Positions 9,106 to 17,906 of a stretch of 64,000 nt of DNA are shown one piece after another (positions within the stretch are counted from its first letter, which is position 1; every line of letters begins with the position of its first letter). A program made the translations under genes and the position numbers. Origin of the DNA: Sunxiuqinia rutila (GTDB lineage Bacteria > Bacteroidota > Bacteroidia > Bacteroidales > Prolixibacteraceae); NCBI RefSeq assembly GCF_050589705.1, contig NZ_JBNGOT010000001.1:372001-436000 (forward strand), given 5' to 3'. The notes beneath the pieces were generated by a model. That model was not told the DNA's origin. It saw nothing but the letters and a program-made list of their open reading frames with translations, and ran no database searches.

Positions 9106-9693
9106 ATGAAAAACTATTTGATTTTATTCGTTTGGTTTTTTAGTCTGGCTCTGGCAGGAATGGCTCAGGAGCCGGATTCGCTGCATTGGCTTGAGGGTGT
9201 TGAGTCGAATGGGGATACTTTGCCTCATCAGAATCTGGAGGAAATCCCTGTTTTCCCTAAGTTGAAGTTTAAAAACCGGAGGTATGAAAAGCGCTATTAC
9301 CGGCTGGAGCGAAAGGTCAAAAAAGTGTATCCGTATGCGACCAAGGCGGCTGAGCTTCTGGAAAAATATGAAGCGGAGTACTTGGCTGCAGCGACCGAGA
9401 AAGAGCGCCGGAAATATGTGAAACAGGTAGAGAAAGAACTGTTTGACCAATATGGGCCGGAGTTGAAGAAATTGTCCATTTCGGAAGGGCGGATTCTGAT
9501 CAAATTGATTGACCGTCAGACCGGGCATACTTCGTACGAGCTGATTCGAGACCTGAAAGGGGGATTGGTAGCTTTCTTCTGGCAAGGGGTGGCACGCTTG
9601 TTTGGTAACGACCTGAAAGAGGAGTACGATCCGGTGATTGAAGACCTATTAATCGAACAGATTATTCTGAGGATTGAGGCCGGAGTTATTTGA
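9106..9693 (+). CDS. DUF4294-family exported protein
   Basis: A 195-residue protein with an N-terminal signal peptide (hydrophobic stretch followed by GMAQ). After a variable acidic linker it has the DUF4294 pattern: basic YEKRYYRLERKVKKVYPYA, then alternating charged helices and a conserved end LIDRQTGHTSYELI followed by a hydrophobic segment. The family is common in Bacteroidota and has no established function. The promoter at 9066-9097 supports ATG 9106 instead of ATG 9082. It is followed 26 nt later by thpR on the same strand. Confidence 0.82.
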   Translation: MKNYLILFVWFFSLALAGMAQEPDSLHWLEGVESNGDTLPHQNLEEIPVFPKLKFKNRRYEKRYYRLERKVKKVYPYATKAAELLEKYEAEYLAAATEKERRKYVKQVEKELFDQYGPELKKLSISEGRILIKLIDRQTGHTSYELIRDLKGGLVAFFWQGVARLFGNDLKEEYDPVIEDLLIEQIILRIEAGVI

Positions 9694-9719
9694 ACCAATT
9701 TCATATGTAACGGGTAGCA

Positions 9720-10280
9720 ATGGAAGTAAAACGCGTATTTATTGCCTTTAAAATTAACTTGCAGCCGGTGCTTCAGCAACATGTTCAACAGTTAAAGCAA
9801 GAGCTGAAGCAGGAGCGGATTCGGTGGGTGCCTGAGGAAAATCAGCATTTGACCATTCGTTTTTTGGGGGACCTTTCAGCAAACCAGCTGGGCGAGGTGA
9901 AGGCTGTGCTCAATCGGGTAGCCAGGCATACCAAATCGTTTTCATTTCAGCTGGGAGGATTGGCTTATTTCCGGCACCGGGGAATTCCATCGGTTATTTT
10001 TCTTGGGGTACAAACCGACGAAATATTGGTAGAGTTGGCCAAAAAACTCCGAGCGGAGCTGGAAAATGCCGGAATCGAATCTTCCAAAAAGTACAATCCG
10101 CACCTGACGCTGGGGCGACTTAAACGCCCCAATAACGTCGAGCATTTTGAAGCCACGATGGAAAAGTTGCGGACAACAGCAATTCAAAATGTGATTGCTG
10201 ATGAATTGATATTGTATGAGAGTCACTTGTCTCCTTCCGGCTCAAAATACCATGTTTTGGGAAAATACACGTTGGGCTAG
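9720..10280 (+). CDS. thpR: RNA 2',3'-cyclic phosphodiesterase (2H family)
   Basis: The 2H phosphoesterase fold is shown by the two His-x-Thr motifs, HLTIRFLGD at His43 and HLTLGRLK at His128, in a 186-residue protein, the usual length. It opens 2',3'-cyclic phosphate ends in RNA and reverses 2'-5' ligation. It converges with the sugar transferase gene on the other strand, with 1 nt between the stop codons, so the 3' ends of the two messages must overlap. Confidence 0.93.
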   Translation: MEVKRVFIAFKINLQPVLQQHVQQLKQELKQERIRWVPEENQHLTIRFLGDLSANQLGEVKAVLNRVARHTKSFSFQLGGLAYFRHRGIPSVIFLGVQTDEILVELAKKLRAELENAGIESSKKYNPHLTLGRLKRPNNVEHFEATMEKLRTTAIQNVIADELILYESHLSPSGSKYHVLGKYTLG

Positions 10281-10281
10281 T

Positions 10282-11697
10282 TTACTTTCCATCACCTTTA
10301 AAGCAGGCAATGAGGGTGTAAATTAAGATTTTGAAATCGATGTAAATCGACCTGTTATTCAAATAAACCAAGTCGTAAGGAAGTCGTTTGATCATCTGGT
10401 CAACCGAAGAAGCGTACCCGTACTTTACTTGTCCCCAAGAGGTGATTCCGGGCCGGATTTTGTGCAAAAGACTGAAGTGCGGCGCTTGTTTCACAATCTG
10501 TTCAATGAAGTACTTACGCTCCGGACGTGGACCGACCAACGACATCTCCCCTTTAATGACATTTAAAAACTGGGGAATTTCATCGAGATGTGTTCGTCGC
10601 AGAAATTGCCCGACAGGGATGATACGGGGATCATTTTCTCCGGATAGTTCCGGGCCGTTCTTTTCTGCATGCCGGACCATGGTTCGGAATTTAAAGATGG
10701 TAAACGGTTTGCCAAACCGTCCAATTCGTTCTTGTTTGTAAAGCACCGGCCCACTGCTTTGAAGTTTGATGATGATGGCAATGATAAGGCTGGGAGGCAA
10801 GAAGAAAAGAATTGCCAGAACGGAAAAGCTGATGTCAATCAGTCGCTTGAGTTTGGCTTGCCAGTCGGGCAAAATGCCGTTGGATATTTTCAGAAGCGGG
10901 CTACCGTATATAATACGACTGTGGGTATTCCCGGATAATAAATCGTATAAATCCGGAATTCCCCAGATGGTTAGATTCAGATTTTGGAGGGCGGTTAAAA
11001 CAGGCGCAAGCAAATCATGCTGGGACGATTCAATGGCAATGATCACTTCTTCCAGTTTGTGCTTTTCAGCAATGGTGGCAAGGTCATTTAAGTTCCCCAA
11101 GTTGGGAAGCTCTGGCGAAAGTATTTGCGGATCATCCTCATCAATGGTCAGGAAACCAATAAACTGAAAGCCGGCAGGCCTGGGCTGACTGTTTAGCTCG
11201 CGATAAATGTTCAGGGCCTTTTCATTGCTTCCAATGAGCAAGGTGTTAAATCCGAATTCACGCTGATGAATCCGGCGTATAATTCGACTGGTTTGAATAA
11301 GCCGAAAGAGATAGGTGAAACAAAAGTGGAGCAGAAAAAGGGTGACGAATAATTTATAGTAGTCCTGGTAGCCACTGATGTAATCGTCAAGCAGAAAGCA
11401 GAAAAACAGAATGACCACTCCGGTTAAGGAGCTTAGGAACGTTTGCCCCAACTCCAGTAAGCGCGATTTTCGGAAAATGTTGCTGTAATAGCCTGAGAAA
11501 TAGTAAATGAAAATCCAAAACAAAGGGATTAGCACTAAAGCCAGGAAAAACTGTTGGGTCAATTCAAACGGAACATCAACCTGGAACAGCTGCGGTTCGA
11601 TATGGCGCTTGCGGTAGACGTAAAACAAAGTCCAGCTGGTTGCAGCTGCGATAAAGTCAAAAAATAAGTACCTGGCTACTTGTACTTTTTCCTTCAT
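10282..11697 (-). CDS. Polyprenyl-phosphate sugar-1-phosphate transferase (exopolysaccharide initiation)
   Basis: A 471-residue initiating glycosyltransferase that places the first sugar phosphate on undecaprenyl phosphate. The N-terminal half has about four membrane helices and a Rossmann-like CoA-binding-type domain (LLIGSNEKALNIYREL). A further membrane helix follows, then the catalytic bacterial-sugar-transferase domain with YKQERIGRFGKPFTIFKFRT, LDEIPQFLNVIKGEMSLVG and GPRPE. The nature of the sugar is not predictable. No other polysaccharide genes are adjacent, so this is an isolated copy. Confidence 0.92.
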   Translation of the reverse strand: MKEKVQVARYLFFDFIAAATSWTLFYVYRKRHIEPQLFQVDVPFELTQQFFLALVLIPLFWIFIYYFSGYYSNIFRKSRLLELGQTFLSSLTGVVILFFCFLLDDYISGYQDYYKLFVTLFLLHFCFTYLFRLIQTSRIIRRIHQREFGFNTLLIGSNEKALNIYRELNSQPRPAGFQFIGFLTIDEDDPQILSPELPNLGNLNDLATIAEKHKLEEVIIAIESSQHDLLAPVLTALQNLNLTIWGIPDLYDLLSGNTHSRIIYGSPLLKISNGILPDWQAKLKRLIDISFSVLAILFFLPPSLIIAIIIKLQSSGPVLYKQERIGRFGKPFTIFKFRTMVRHAEKNGPELSGENDPRIIPVGQFLRRTHLDEIPQFLNVIKGEMSLVGPRPERKYFIEQIVKQAPHFSLLHKIRPGITSWGQVKYGYASSVDQMIKRLPYDLVYLNNRSIYIDFKILIYTLIACFKGDGK

Positions 11698-12027
11698 AGA
11701 GACAAATTTGGGTTGCTTGCGTCTGCTACGCCTCTTGGTTGAAACGGGCGGCAGGGCTAATTAATGGACTAATTTAACCTTTTTAGCTTGTTCTCCATCA
11801 CGGAATGCTTGCTATCGCATCAACTTTCAGCGGATCGCGTGGAGAGCCTTGTGGCTGGCAAGGAACGAAAGCAAATTCCTTTTGGTGATTATAGCGTCCG
11901 TTTAGAAATAAAAGGCTATTTTGATGGACTCGGCCAAATCAGTACTTTTCAACGGGATTTGTTGATAATGTTAACTGCTAAGGCCACAAATTACAGTCAT
12001 TTTGGTGTATTTTTACCTAAAAATTGG
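11698..12027 (+). other. 330-bp divergent intergenic region with a pcm -7-like box
   Basis: Separates the minus-strand sugar transferase from pcm. The pcm reading frame continues upstream here without a stop, but the peptide is not homologous to Pcm N termini. TATTTTTA at 12008-12015 is one mismatch from TAnnTTTG and sits 12-18 nt before the chosen start. Nothing else recognisable. Confidence 0.5.
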
Positions 12028-12033
12028 ATGCTA

Positions 12034-12684
12034 ATGGATGCTCGCGATAGTTTAAGACATAAAGGATTGCGGAAGCGCTTAGTTGAAGGTATTCGTATTA
12101 AAGGTGTTAGAGATCAACGGGTACTTGATGCCATCGCCAAGGTTCCGCGCCACCTGTTTATGGATAGTAGTTTTATTCAGTTTGCCTACAAGGATCAGGC
12201 GTTCCCTATCGGTGCCGGACAAACCATTTCGCAGCCTTTTACGGTTGCTTTTCAAACCCAGCTGCTGGATGTGCAACCCAACGAGAAAGTGTTGGAAGTG
12301 GGAACCGGCAGTGGCTATCAAGCAGCTGTGCTGCTTGAAATTGGTGCTACGGTTTTTACCATTGAGCGCCAGCGCGAACTTTTCCTGAAAGTGCAGCAGT
12401 TACTTCCCGAATTGGGTTATCATCCCAAGTTCTTTTATGGTGATGGTTACAAAGGATTGCCAACATACGGGCCGTTCGATAAGATCATTATCACAGCCGG
12501 GGCGCCGTATGTTCCGGAAGACTTGCTGCTGCAGTTACGTGTAGGTGGCGTGTTGGTGGTTCCCGTGGGACCAACCGAAAAACAAATCATGTATAAAATT
12601 ACCCGAATTTCTGAGGAAGAATTTGAAAGGGAAAAACATGGAACATTTGTTTTTGTTCCCATGTTAAAGGGTACTGTTAATTAA
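12034..12684 (+). CDS. pcm: Protein-L-isoaspartate O-methyltransferase
   Basis: Repairs isoaspartyl damage in proteins using SAM; 216 residues from ATG 12034 (ATG 12028 would add two residues). The SAM motif VLEVGTGSGYQAAVLLEIG is clear, preceded by the substrate region VPRHLFMDSSF, then the AFPIGAGQTISQPFTVA motif typical of the family. An upstream extension of the frame to 11788 was rejected because family members begin about here and a promoter-like box lies at 12008. The MBL hydrolase follows 7 nt later, so the two are probably co-transcribed. Confidence 0.92.
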   Translation: MDARDSLRHKGLRKRLVEGIRIKGVRDQRVLDAIAKVPRHLFMDSSFIQFAYKDQAFPIGAGQTISQPFTVAFQTQLLDVQPNEKVLEVGTGSGYQAAVLLEIGATVFTIERQRELFLKVQQLLPELGYHPKFFYGDGYKGLPTYGPFDKIIITAGAPYVPEDLLLQLRVGGVLVVPVGPTEKQIMYKITRISEEEFEREKHGTFVFVPMLKGTVN

Positions 12685-12691
12685 TAAGCGA

Positions 12692-13333
12692 ATGATACAA
12701 ATTAAGAAATTTACATTTAATCCGATACAGGAGAATACTTATGTGTTGTATGACGAAACCGGAGAGTGCATCATTGTTGATGCCGGTTGCTTTTTCGATT
12801 ATGAGCAGCAAGAGCTGGATCAGTTTATTCAGGAAAAGCAATTGAAGCCGGTTAAGTTGGTCAATACCCATTGCCATTTCGACCACATATTGGGGATTAA
12901 TTATTGCCGGAGTAAGTATAACATTCCGTTCTATGCGCACCAGGAAGATGCTTTTCTGGTGGAAGCCATCACCGAGCATGGAGATCGGTTTGGGGTGCCC
13001 GTAGAACCTGTCGATCCGGCTGACCACTTTTTAACCGAAGGGCAACCGGTTGTTTTTGGAAATTCTTCGTTGGAGGTGATTCATGTGCCGGGCCACGCTC
13101 CGGGGCATGTCGTGCTGCATCAACCCGATCAGCAATTCATGCTGGTAGGTGATGTGTTGTTTTACGGAAGTATTGGCCGTACCGATTTACCCAAAGGGAA
13201 TTTTGAGCAGCTGGTTGGAAACATCAAAAACAAGTTATTCAAATTCCCGGATGAGACGGTGGTTTACAGCGGACATGGGCCGGAAACCAGCATTGGATTT
13301 GAGAAAAAGAGCAATCCCTTTTTAGTGGACTGA
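12692..13333 (+). CDS. MBL-fold metallohydrolase, glyoxalase II-like
   Basis: A 213-residue protein with the complete metal-binding set: NTHCHFDHILG (HxHxDH), GHAPGHVV, VGDVLF and SGHGPETS. Length and motif order match the YcbL / persulfide dioxygenase / glyoxalase II-like group, which hydrolyse thioesters. The C-terminal glutathione-binding domain of true glyoxalase II is missing, so the natural substrate is uncertain. It is translationally close to pcm (7 nt gap). Confidence 0.9.
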   Translation: MIQIKKFTFNPIQENTYVLYDETGECIIVDAGCFFDYEQQELDQFIQEKQLKPVKLVNTHCHFDHILGINYCRSKYNIPFYAHQEDAFLVEAITEHGDRFGVPVEPVDPADHFLTEGQPVVFGNSSLEVIHVPGHAPGHVVLHQPDQQFMLVGDVLFYGSIGRTDLPKGNFEQLVGNIKNKLFKFPDETVVYSGHGPETSIGFEKKSNPFLVD

Positions 13334-13418
13334 ACGCACTAGTTGCGGGTAAAAATCATTTTTTTATACACATCTTCCAGCTAATATTACAGCAAACTTC
13401 AGATATAAAAAAGAAAAA

Positions 13419-16283
13419 ATGGGAAGTGATAATTTTGCAACACGCCATATTGGTCCTCGGGAGGAGGATATCAAAAGTATGCTGGAAACCATCGGCGTTT
13501 CCTCTCTTGAAGAGTTAATTGATCAGGCTGTTCCAGCCAATATCCGGTTGGAAAAGCCATTGAAGCTGAAGGATGGACTGACGGAAAGAAAATATTACCG
13601 TCGGATTCACGATTTGGCTAAAATGAACAAAGTGTTCAATACCTATATCGGGATGGGGTACTACGACACCATTACGCCCGCTGTCATTCTGCGGAATGTT
13701 TTGGAAAACCCGGTTTGGTACACTTCCTATACCCCTTACCAGGCCGAAATCTCTCAGGGCAGGCTGGAAGCTTTGTTGAATTTTCAAACCATGGTTTGTG
13801 AGCTGACGGGGATGGAACTGGCGAATGCCTCCTTGCTTGATGAAGCGACAGCAGCAGCCGAAGCCATGGTAATGATGTACAATGGACGGTCCAGAGCTAA
13901 AGCCAAAGCCGGTGCCAATGTGGTTTTGATTGATGAAAATATGTGGCCGCAGACATTGGAAGTACTTCAGACACGGGCCATGCCGTTAAACATTGATTTG
14001 AGGATTGGTGCTATTGGTGACTTTGCTTTTGATGAGCAGGTTATTGGAGCCATGTTGCAATATCCGAACGCCAATGGCGAAATTTTGTCTTATGACAACT
14101 GGGTGGAACAGGCCCATGCTGTGGATGCCAAAGTGGCTGTGGCGGCAGATTTGCTTAGCTTGGCCTTGTTAACACCTCCGGGAGAATGGGGAGCCGACAT
14201 TGTTTTTGGAAGCTCACAACGCTTTGGCGTACCTATGGGCTATGGAGGTCCACATGCCGCTTTCTTTACAGCCCGTGCCGAGTACAAGCGGATTATGCCC
14301 GGCCGAATCATTGGCGTTTCAAAAGATAAGCATGGTAATCATGCTTTACGCATGGCGCTTCAAACACGTGAACAGCATATCAAACGCGAAAAGGCAACTT
14401 CTAATATCTGTACAGCCCAGGCGCTGCTGGCTACGATGGCCGGTTTTTACGGGGTGTATCATGGTCCGGAAGGAATCCGTGGAATTGCCGAACGGGTTCA
14501 TGCCATCGCTGTTTTGCTGGACAAGCAAATAAGCGCACTGGGCTACCAGCAGTTGAATCAGAATTATTTTGACACCATTCGTTTTGCGCTGCCCAAGCAC
14601 GTTAAGCGCGAAGACATTGAGTGGCTTTCGCATGAGCTGGAAATGAACTTCCGTTATTTTGAAAATGGGGAAGTTGGTTTAAGCATCGATGAAACCACCA
14701 ATCTGGAAGATATTAACTGGATTATTGAGGTGTTTGCCAAAGCTGCAAACAAACGTTATCCGCATATTCTGGACTATCCGGAAGTGTGTGCGATTGATGC
14801 AGCCTTTTTGCGTCAGTCTTCATTTATGAAGCAGGAGGTGTTTAAAAAGTACCGTTCGGAAACCGAGATGCTGCGCTACATTAAAAAGTTGGAGCATCGT
14901 GATATTTCTCTGGCACACTCCATGATTCCACTGGGCTCATGCACCATGAAACTGAATGCAGCAACCGAAATGTTGCCGCTTAGCTGGTTTGAGTTTAGCA
15001 GTATGCACCCTTTTGTGCCTAAGAATCAGGCTCGCGGCTACCATGAAATGATGGAGGAGCTGCGACGTGATTTGGCTGAAATTACTGGTTTTGCTGATGT
15101 GAGTCTGCAGCCAAACTCAGGGGCAGCTGGTGAGTACGCCGGATTAATGGTAATCCGCCAGTACCACCTAAGCCGTGGAGATGATCATCGGAATGTGGTG
15201 TTGATTCCCGCCTCGGCGCATGGAACCAATCCGGCAAGTGCCGTAATGGCCGGGATGAATGTGGTAGTGGTGCCTTGCGATGAAAAGGGAAATGTGGATG
15301 TAGAAGCTCTACGTCAGAAAGCGGAAGAATACAAGGATACCCTTTCAGCCTTTATGGTTACTTACCCGTCAACGCACGGGGTGTTTGAAGCATCGATTGT
15401 GGAGATGTGCGAAATCATTCATCAGAATGGTGGTCAGGTTTACATGGATGGTGCCAACATGAATGCGCAGGTGGGCTTGACCAATCCCAAGCGGATTGGT
15501 GCCGATGTTTGTCACCTGAATTTGCATAAAACTTTTGCCATTCCACACGGTGGTGGTGGCCCGGGGGTTGGCCCAATCGGAGTGGCTGAGCATTTGGTGA
15601 AATTCCTACCATCGCATCCGGTTATGAATAACGGACATATAGGAATTTCTGCTGTTTCGGCAGCGCCATGGGGTAGTGCCTCTGTGCTGCCCATTACCTA
15701 TGGATATATTAAAATGCTGGGCGCTGATGGCTTGACCAAGGCCACGGAGATTGCCATTTTGAATGCCAATTATATTGCCAGTCAGCTGAAAGATACATAC
15801 GGCATTTTATATGTTGGAGAAAAGGGACGGGTGGCACACGAAATGATTCTGGAGTGCCGTCATTTGAAGGCAGATTCAGGAATTACCGAAGCCGATATTG
15901 CTAAGCGTTTGATGGATTATGGCTTCCATGCACCAACACTCTCATTTCCGGTTCATGGTACTTTGATGATTGAGCCAACCGAAAGCGAATCAAAAGAGGA
16001 GCTGGATCGTTTCATTGAGGCATTAAAATCGATTTTCGAAGAAATTCAAGCCATCATCCGGGGTGAATCGGACAAGGAAGACAACCCGCTGAAAAATGCG
16101 CCGCACACGGCTGATACCGTAACAGCTGACAACTGGGAGCATGCTTACAGTCGCCAGCAGGCAGCCTTCCCGTTGTTGTGGCAAAAAGAAAATAAATACT
16201 GGCCACCAGTTGGCCGTGTAGACGATGCTTATGGTGATCGCAACTTGATGTGTACCTGCGATCCGATAGAATCTTATCAATAG
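13419..16283 (+). CDS. gcvP: Glycine dehydrogenase (decarboxylating), P protein
   Basis: PLP enzyme that decarboxylates glycine and passes the aminomethyl group to the lipoyl H protein of the glycine cleavage system. The 954 residues show that this is the long, single-chain form with both halves fused. The N-terminal half carries the RHIGPREEDIKSML start and the C-terminal half the PLP lysine, Lys704, in NLHKTFAIPHGGGGPGVG. The gcvT and gcvH genes are not in the window. It starts 85 nt after the MBL gene with no clear terminator between, but has its own strong terminator. Confidence 0.97.
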   Translation: MGSDNFATRHIGPREEDIKSMLETIGVSSLEELIDQAVPANIRLEKPLKLKDGLTERKYYRRIHDLAKMNKVFNTYIGMGYYDTITPAVILRNVLENPVWYTSYTPYQAEISQGRLEALLNFQTMVCELTGMELANASLLDEATAAAEAMVMMYNGRSRAKAKAGANVVLIDENMWPQTLEVLQTRAMPLNIDLRIGAIGDFAFDEQVIGAMLQYPNANGEILSYDNWVEQAHAVDAKVAVAADLLSLALLTPPGEWGADIVFGSSQRFGVPMGYGGPHAAFFTARAEYKRIMPGRIIGVSKDKHGNHALRMALQTREQHIKREKATSNICTAQALLATMAGFYGVYHGPEGIRGIAERVHAIAVLLDKQISALGYQQLNQNYFDTIRFALPKHVKREDIEWLSHELEMNFRYFENGEVGLSIDETTNLEDINWIIEVFAKAANKRYPHILDYPEVCAIDAAFLRQSSFMKQEVFKKYRSETEMLRYIKKLEHRDISLAHSMIPLGSCTMKLNAATEMLPLSWFEFSSMHPFVPKNQARGYHEMMEELRRDLAEITGFADVSLQPNSGAAGEYAGLMVIRQYHLSRGDDHRNVVLIPASAHGTNPASAVMAGMNVVVVPCDEKGNVDVEALRQKAEEYKDTLSAFMVTYPSTHGVFEASIVEMCEIIHQNGGQVYMDGANMNAQVGLTNPKRIGADVCHLNLHKTFAIPHGGGGPGVGPIGVAEHLVKFLPSHPVMNNGHIGISAVSAAPWGSASVLPITYGYIKMLGADGLTKATEIAILNANYIASQLKDTYGILYVGEKGRVAHEMILECRHLKADSGITEADIAKRLMDYGFHAPTLSFPVHGTLMIEPTESESKEELDRFIEALKSIFEEIQAIIRGESDKEDNPLKNAPHTADTVTADNWEHAYSRQQAAFPLLWQKENKYWPPVGRVDDAYGDRNLMCTCDPIESYQ

Positions 16284-16293
16284 TTACTTGATC

Positions 16294-16333
16294 ATGACTG
16301 CTGTTTCGTATCTTTACAGCAGTCATTTTTTTT
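16294..16333 (+). terminator. Terminator of gcvP
   Basis: Perfect 11-bp stem ATGACTGCTGT / ACAGCAGTCAT with an 11-nt loop and eight T. The ispE start codon is 4 nt further on. A promoter-like TATCTTTA (16309-16316, CTTG 18 nt upstream) is embedded in the loop and start of the 3' arm. Confidence 0.92.
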
Positions 16334-16336
16334 ACC

Positions 16337-17149
16337 ATGATAGTATATCCGATTGCCAAAATTAATTTGGGTCTTTTGGTTACAGAGAAACGACCCGATG
16401 GATTTCATAATATAGAGACCGTTTTTTACCCTGTCCCGATTCAGGATGCCTTGGAAGTGGTCGAATCTGACGCTTTTAGCATTGCAATTTCAGGGATTGA
16501 TTTGAAGGAAGACTTTGAAAAAAACCTGGTTGTGAAAGCCTATCAGTTGCTGAAAACGGATTTTCAGTTACCTCCGGTGAAAATTCATTTGCACAAGAAT
16601 ATTCCGGTAGGAGCGGGTCTTGGCGGAGGTTCGTCGGATGCAGCCTACATGCTGCTTCTTTTAAATGAGCTTTTTCAACTGAAGCTTTCCGAAGAGCAAT
16701 TGTTGGCTTATGCCTTGCAATTGGGGAGCGATTGTCCGTTTTTTATTCGTCAGAAACCGGCTCTTGCCCGTGGTCGCGGGGAGTTACTGGAAGAGGTTCA
16801 TCTGAATTTATCTGACTACTACCTGGCTGTTGTAAAGCCTCCTATCCATATTTCTACCCCGGAAGCCTATAAAAATATTGTACCCGGTATGAGTCGAATG
16901 TCCCTGAAAGCATTGATTCAATTTCCCGTTTCAAAATGGAAGGGCAACCTTCAGAATCAATTTGAGCAGGTTGTCTTTGAGAAGCATCCTGAAGTAAAGG
17001 CCATCAAAGAAAAATTATACCAGCTGGGAGCCACTTTCGCCTTAATGTCCGGAAGCGGTTCGGCGGTGTATGGTCTTTTCCGCTCCGAGAAGAAGAATCT
17101 GGCGGCTCATTTCCCGGGTGATTACGAAGTGTTTAGCCAGAAATTATAA
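16337..17149 (+). CDS. ispE: 4-diphosphocytidyl-2-C-methyl-D-erythritol kinase
   Basis: GHMP kinase of the non-mevalonate isoprenoid pathway. The 270-residue protein begins with the family N terminus YPIAKINLGLLVTEKRPDGF, has the ATP-binding motif PVGAGLGGGSSDAAYML near residues 92-108, and the C-terminal MSGSGSAVYGLF. The presence of ispE indicates a DXP-type route. No other isoprenoid gene is adjacent. Confidence 0.95.
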   Translation: MIVYPIAKINLGLLVTEKRPDGFHNIETVFYPVPIQDALEVVESDAFSIAISGIDLKEDFEKNLVVKAYQLLKTDFQLPPVKIHLHKNIPVGAGLGGGSSDAAYMLLLLNELFQLKLSEEQLLAYALQLGSDCPFFIRQKPALARGRGELLEEVHLNLSDYYLAVVKPPIHISTPEAYKNIVPGMSRMSLKALIQFPVSKWKGNLQNQFEQVVFEKHPEVKAIKEKLYQLGATFALMSGSGSAVYGLFRSEKKNLAAHFPGDYEVFSQKL

Positions 17150-17272
17150 GGATTTTAAGATTTCATTAAGATTAAACTCAGAAACTTTAACAGTCTCGTT
17201 CGTAACTTTTGCTCTTTTCGTGAGTCTTTTGATTAGAAAACAATTAGAAACACACACGAAAGTCTTGAAGCT

Positions 17273-17509
17273 ATGAAACGATTCGTTAAACAAATTTTAG
17301 TATTGGCTCTTTTTGCTGCTGTTTTGGCGGGCATGCAGAGTAGAGCAAGGAGCGATTTGATGAAAGCAGAAGTTGAGCCGGCATTGGAGCTCGAAAGCTG
17401 GATGGTGGATGAGTTTTTCTGGAACCGGGGAACAATGGACTGGACTCCGGCAATTGATCAGACGCTGGCACTTGAAGCCTGGATGGTGGATGATAACTAC
17501 TGGCAATAG
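17273..17509 (+). CDS. Small exported protein with duplicated W-M-V-D motif
   Basis: A 78-residue protein. Residues 1-20 form a signal peptide (KQILVLALFAAVLAG). The mature part of about 55 residues consists of two near-copies of a short motif, LELESWMVDEFFW and LALEAWMVDDNYW, spaced 30 residues apart, joined by a Thr/Pro linker; the second copy ends the protein. I know of comparable tiny Bacteroidota proteins with Leu-Glu-x-Trp-Met motifs but of no function. The dense Trp/Met/acid pattern suggests a short binding or assembly motif, or a secreted peptide. It is followed by a strong bidirectional terminator. Confidence 0.72.
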   Translation: MKRFVKQILVLALFAAVLAGMQSRARSDLMKAEVEPALELESWMVDEFFWNRGTMDWTPAIDQTLALEAWMVDDNYWQ

Positions 17510-17543
17510 AACAAGAGGGGATGCCCGGCGGTTGAAAACAAAT

Positions 17544-17572
17544 AAAAAAAGGGGCTTAAGCCCCTTTTTTTT
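17544..17572. terminator. Bidirectional terminator
   Basis: GGGGCTT / AAGCCCC hairpin with flanking A-run and T-run between the small exported protein and the convergent biotin carrier gene. Confidence 0.9.
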
Positions 17573-17891
17573 ATAATGGTTTGATTTCAAGCATCAAATG
17601 TTTCTTCGGAATTTTCTCTCCCGGTTTAACATGCACTTTAACAATTTGGCCATCAAATGGCATTTGAACGTTGTTGTGCATTTTCATCGCTTCCAGGATC
17701 AACAAGCTATCACCTTCTTTCAGTTTTTCACCCGCTTTTACATGCACATCAATGATGGTTCCGGGGATGAATGAATAGATAAGGTTTTCATCGGGGGTTG
17801 CCCAAATCGGCCTGTTCCGGTATTTGCGCGTGTACTCAGTCAAGTACTTTGCGCTATGAACGATTATCGTTTCGTATTTCTTTTCAGTCAT
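17571..17891 (-). CDS. Biotin carboxyl carrier protein of an acyl-CoA carboxylase/decarboxylase
   Basis: A 106-residue single biotinyl domain. The biotin acceptor is Lys70 in LEAMKMHNN, with the usual PG and GD turns (FIPGTIIDVHVKAGEKLKEGD upstream and KPGEKI downstream). It lies 15 nt after the carboxyltransferase gene on the same strand, so the pair is co-transcribed and the carrier serves that enzyme. It lacks the Ala/Pro-rich linker typical of AccB and of the sodium-pump gamma subunit. Confidence 0.92.
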   Translation of the reverse strand: MTEKKYETIIVHSAKYLTEYTRKYRNRPIWATPDENLIYSFIPGTIIDVHVKAGEKLKEGDSLLILEAMKMHNNVQMPFDGQIVKVHVKPGEKIPKKHLMLEIKPL

Positions 17892-17906
17892 ACTTCTTGT
17901 TTTAGT

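Noticed and set aside
11788..12033. Long N-terminal extension of Pcm
   Set aside because: The added 82 residues have no counterpart in Pcm proteins, and a promoter-like box lies at 12008-12015.
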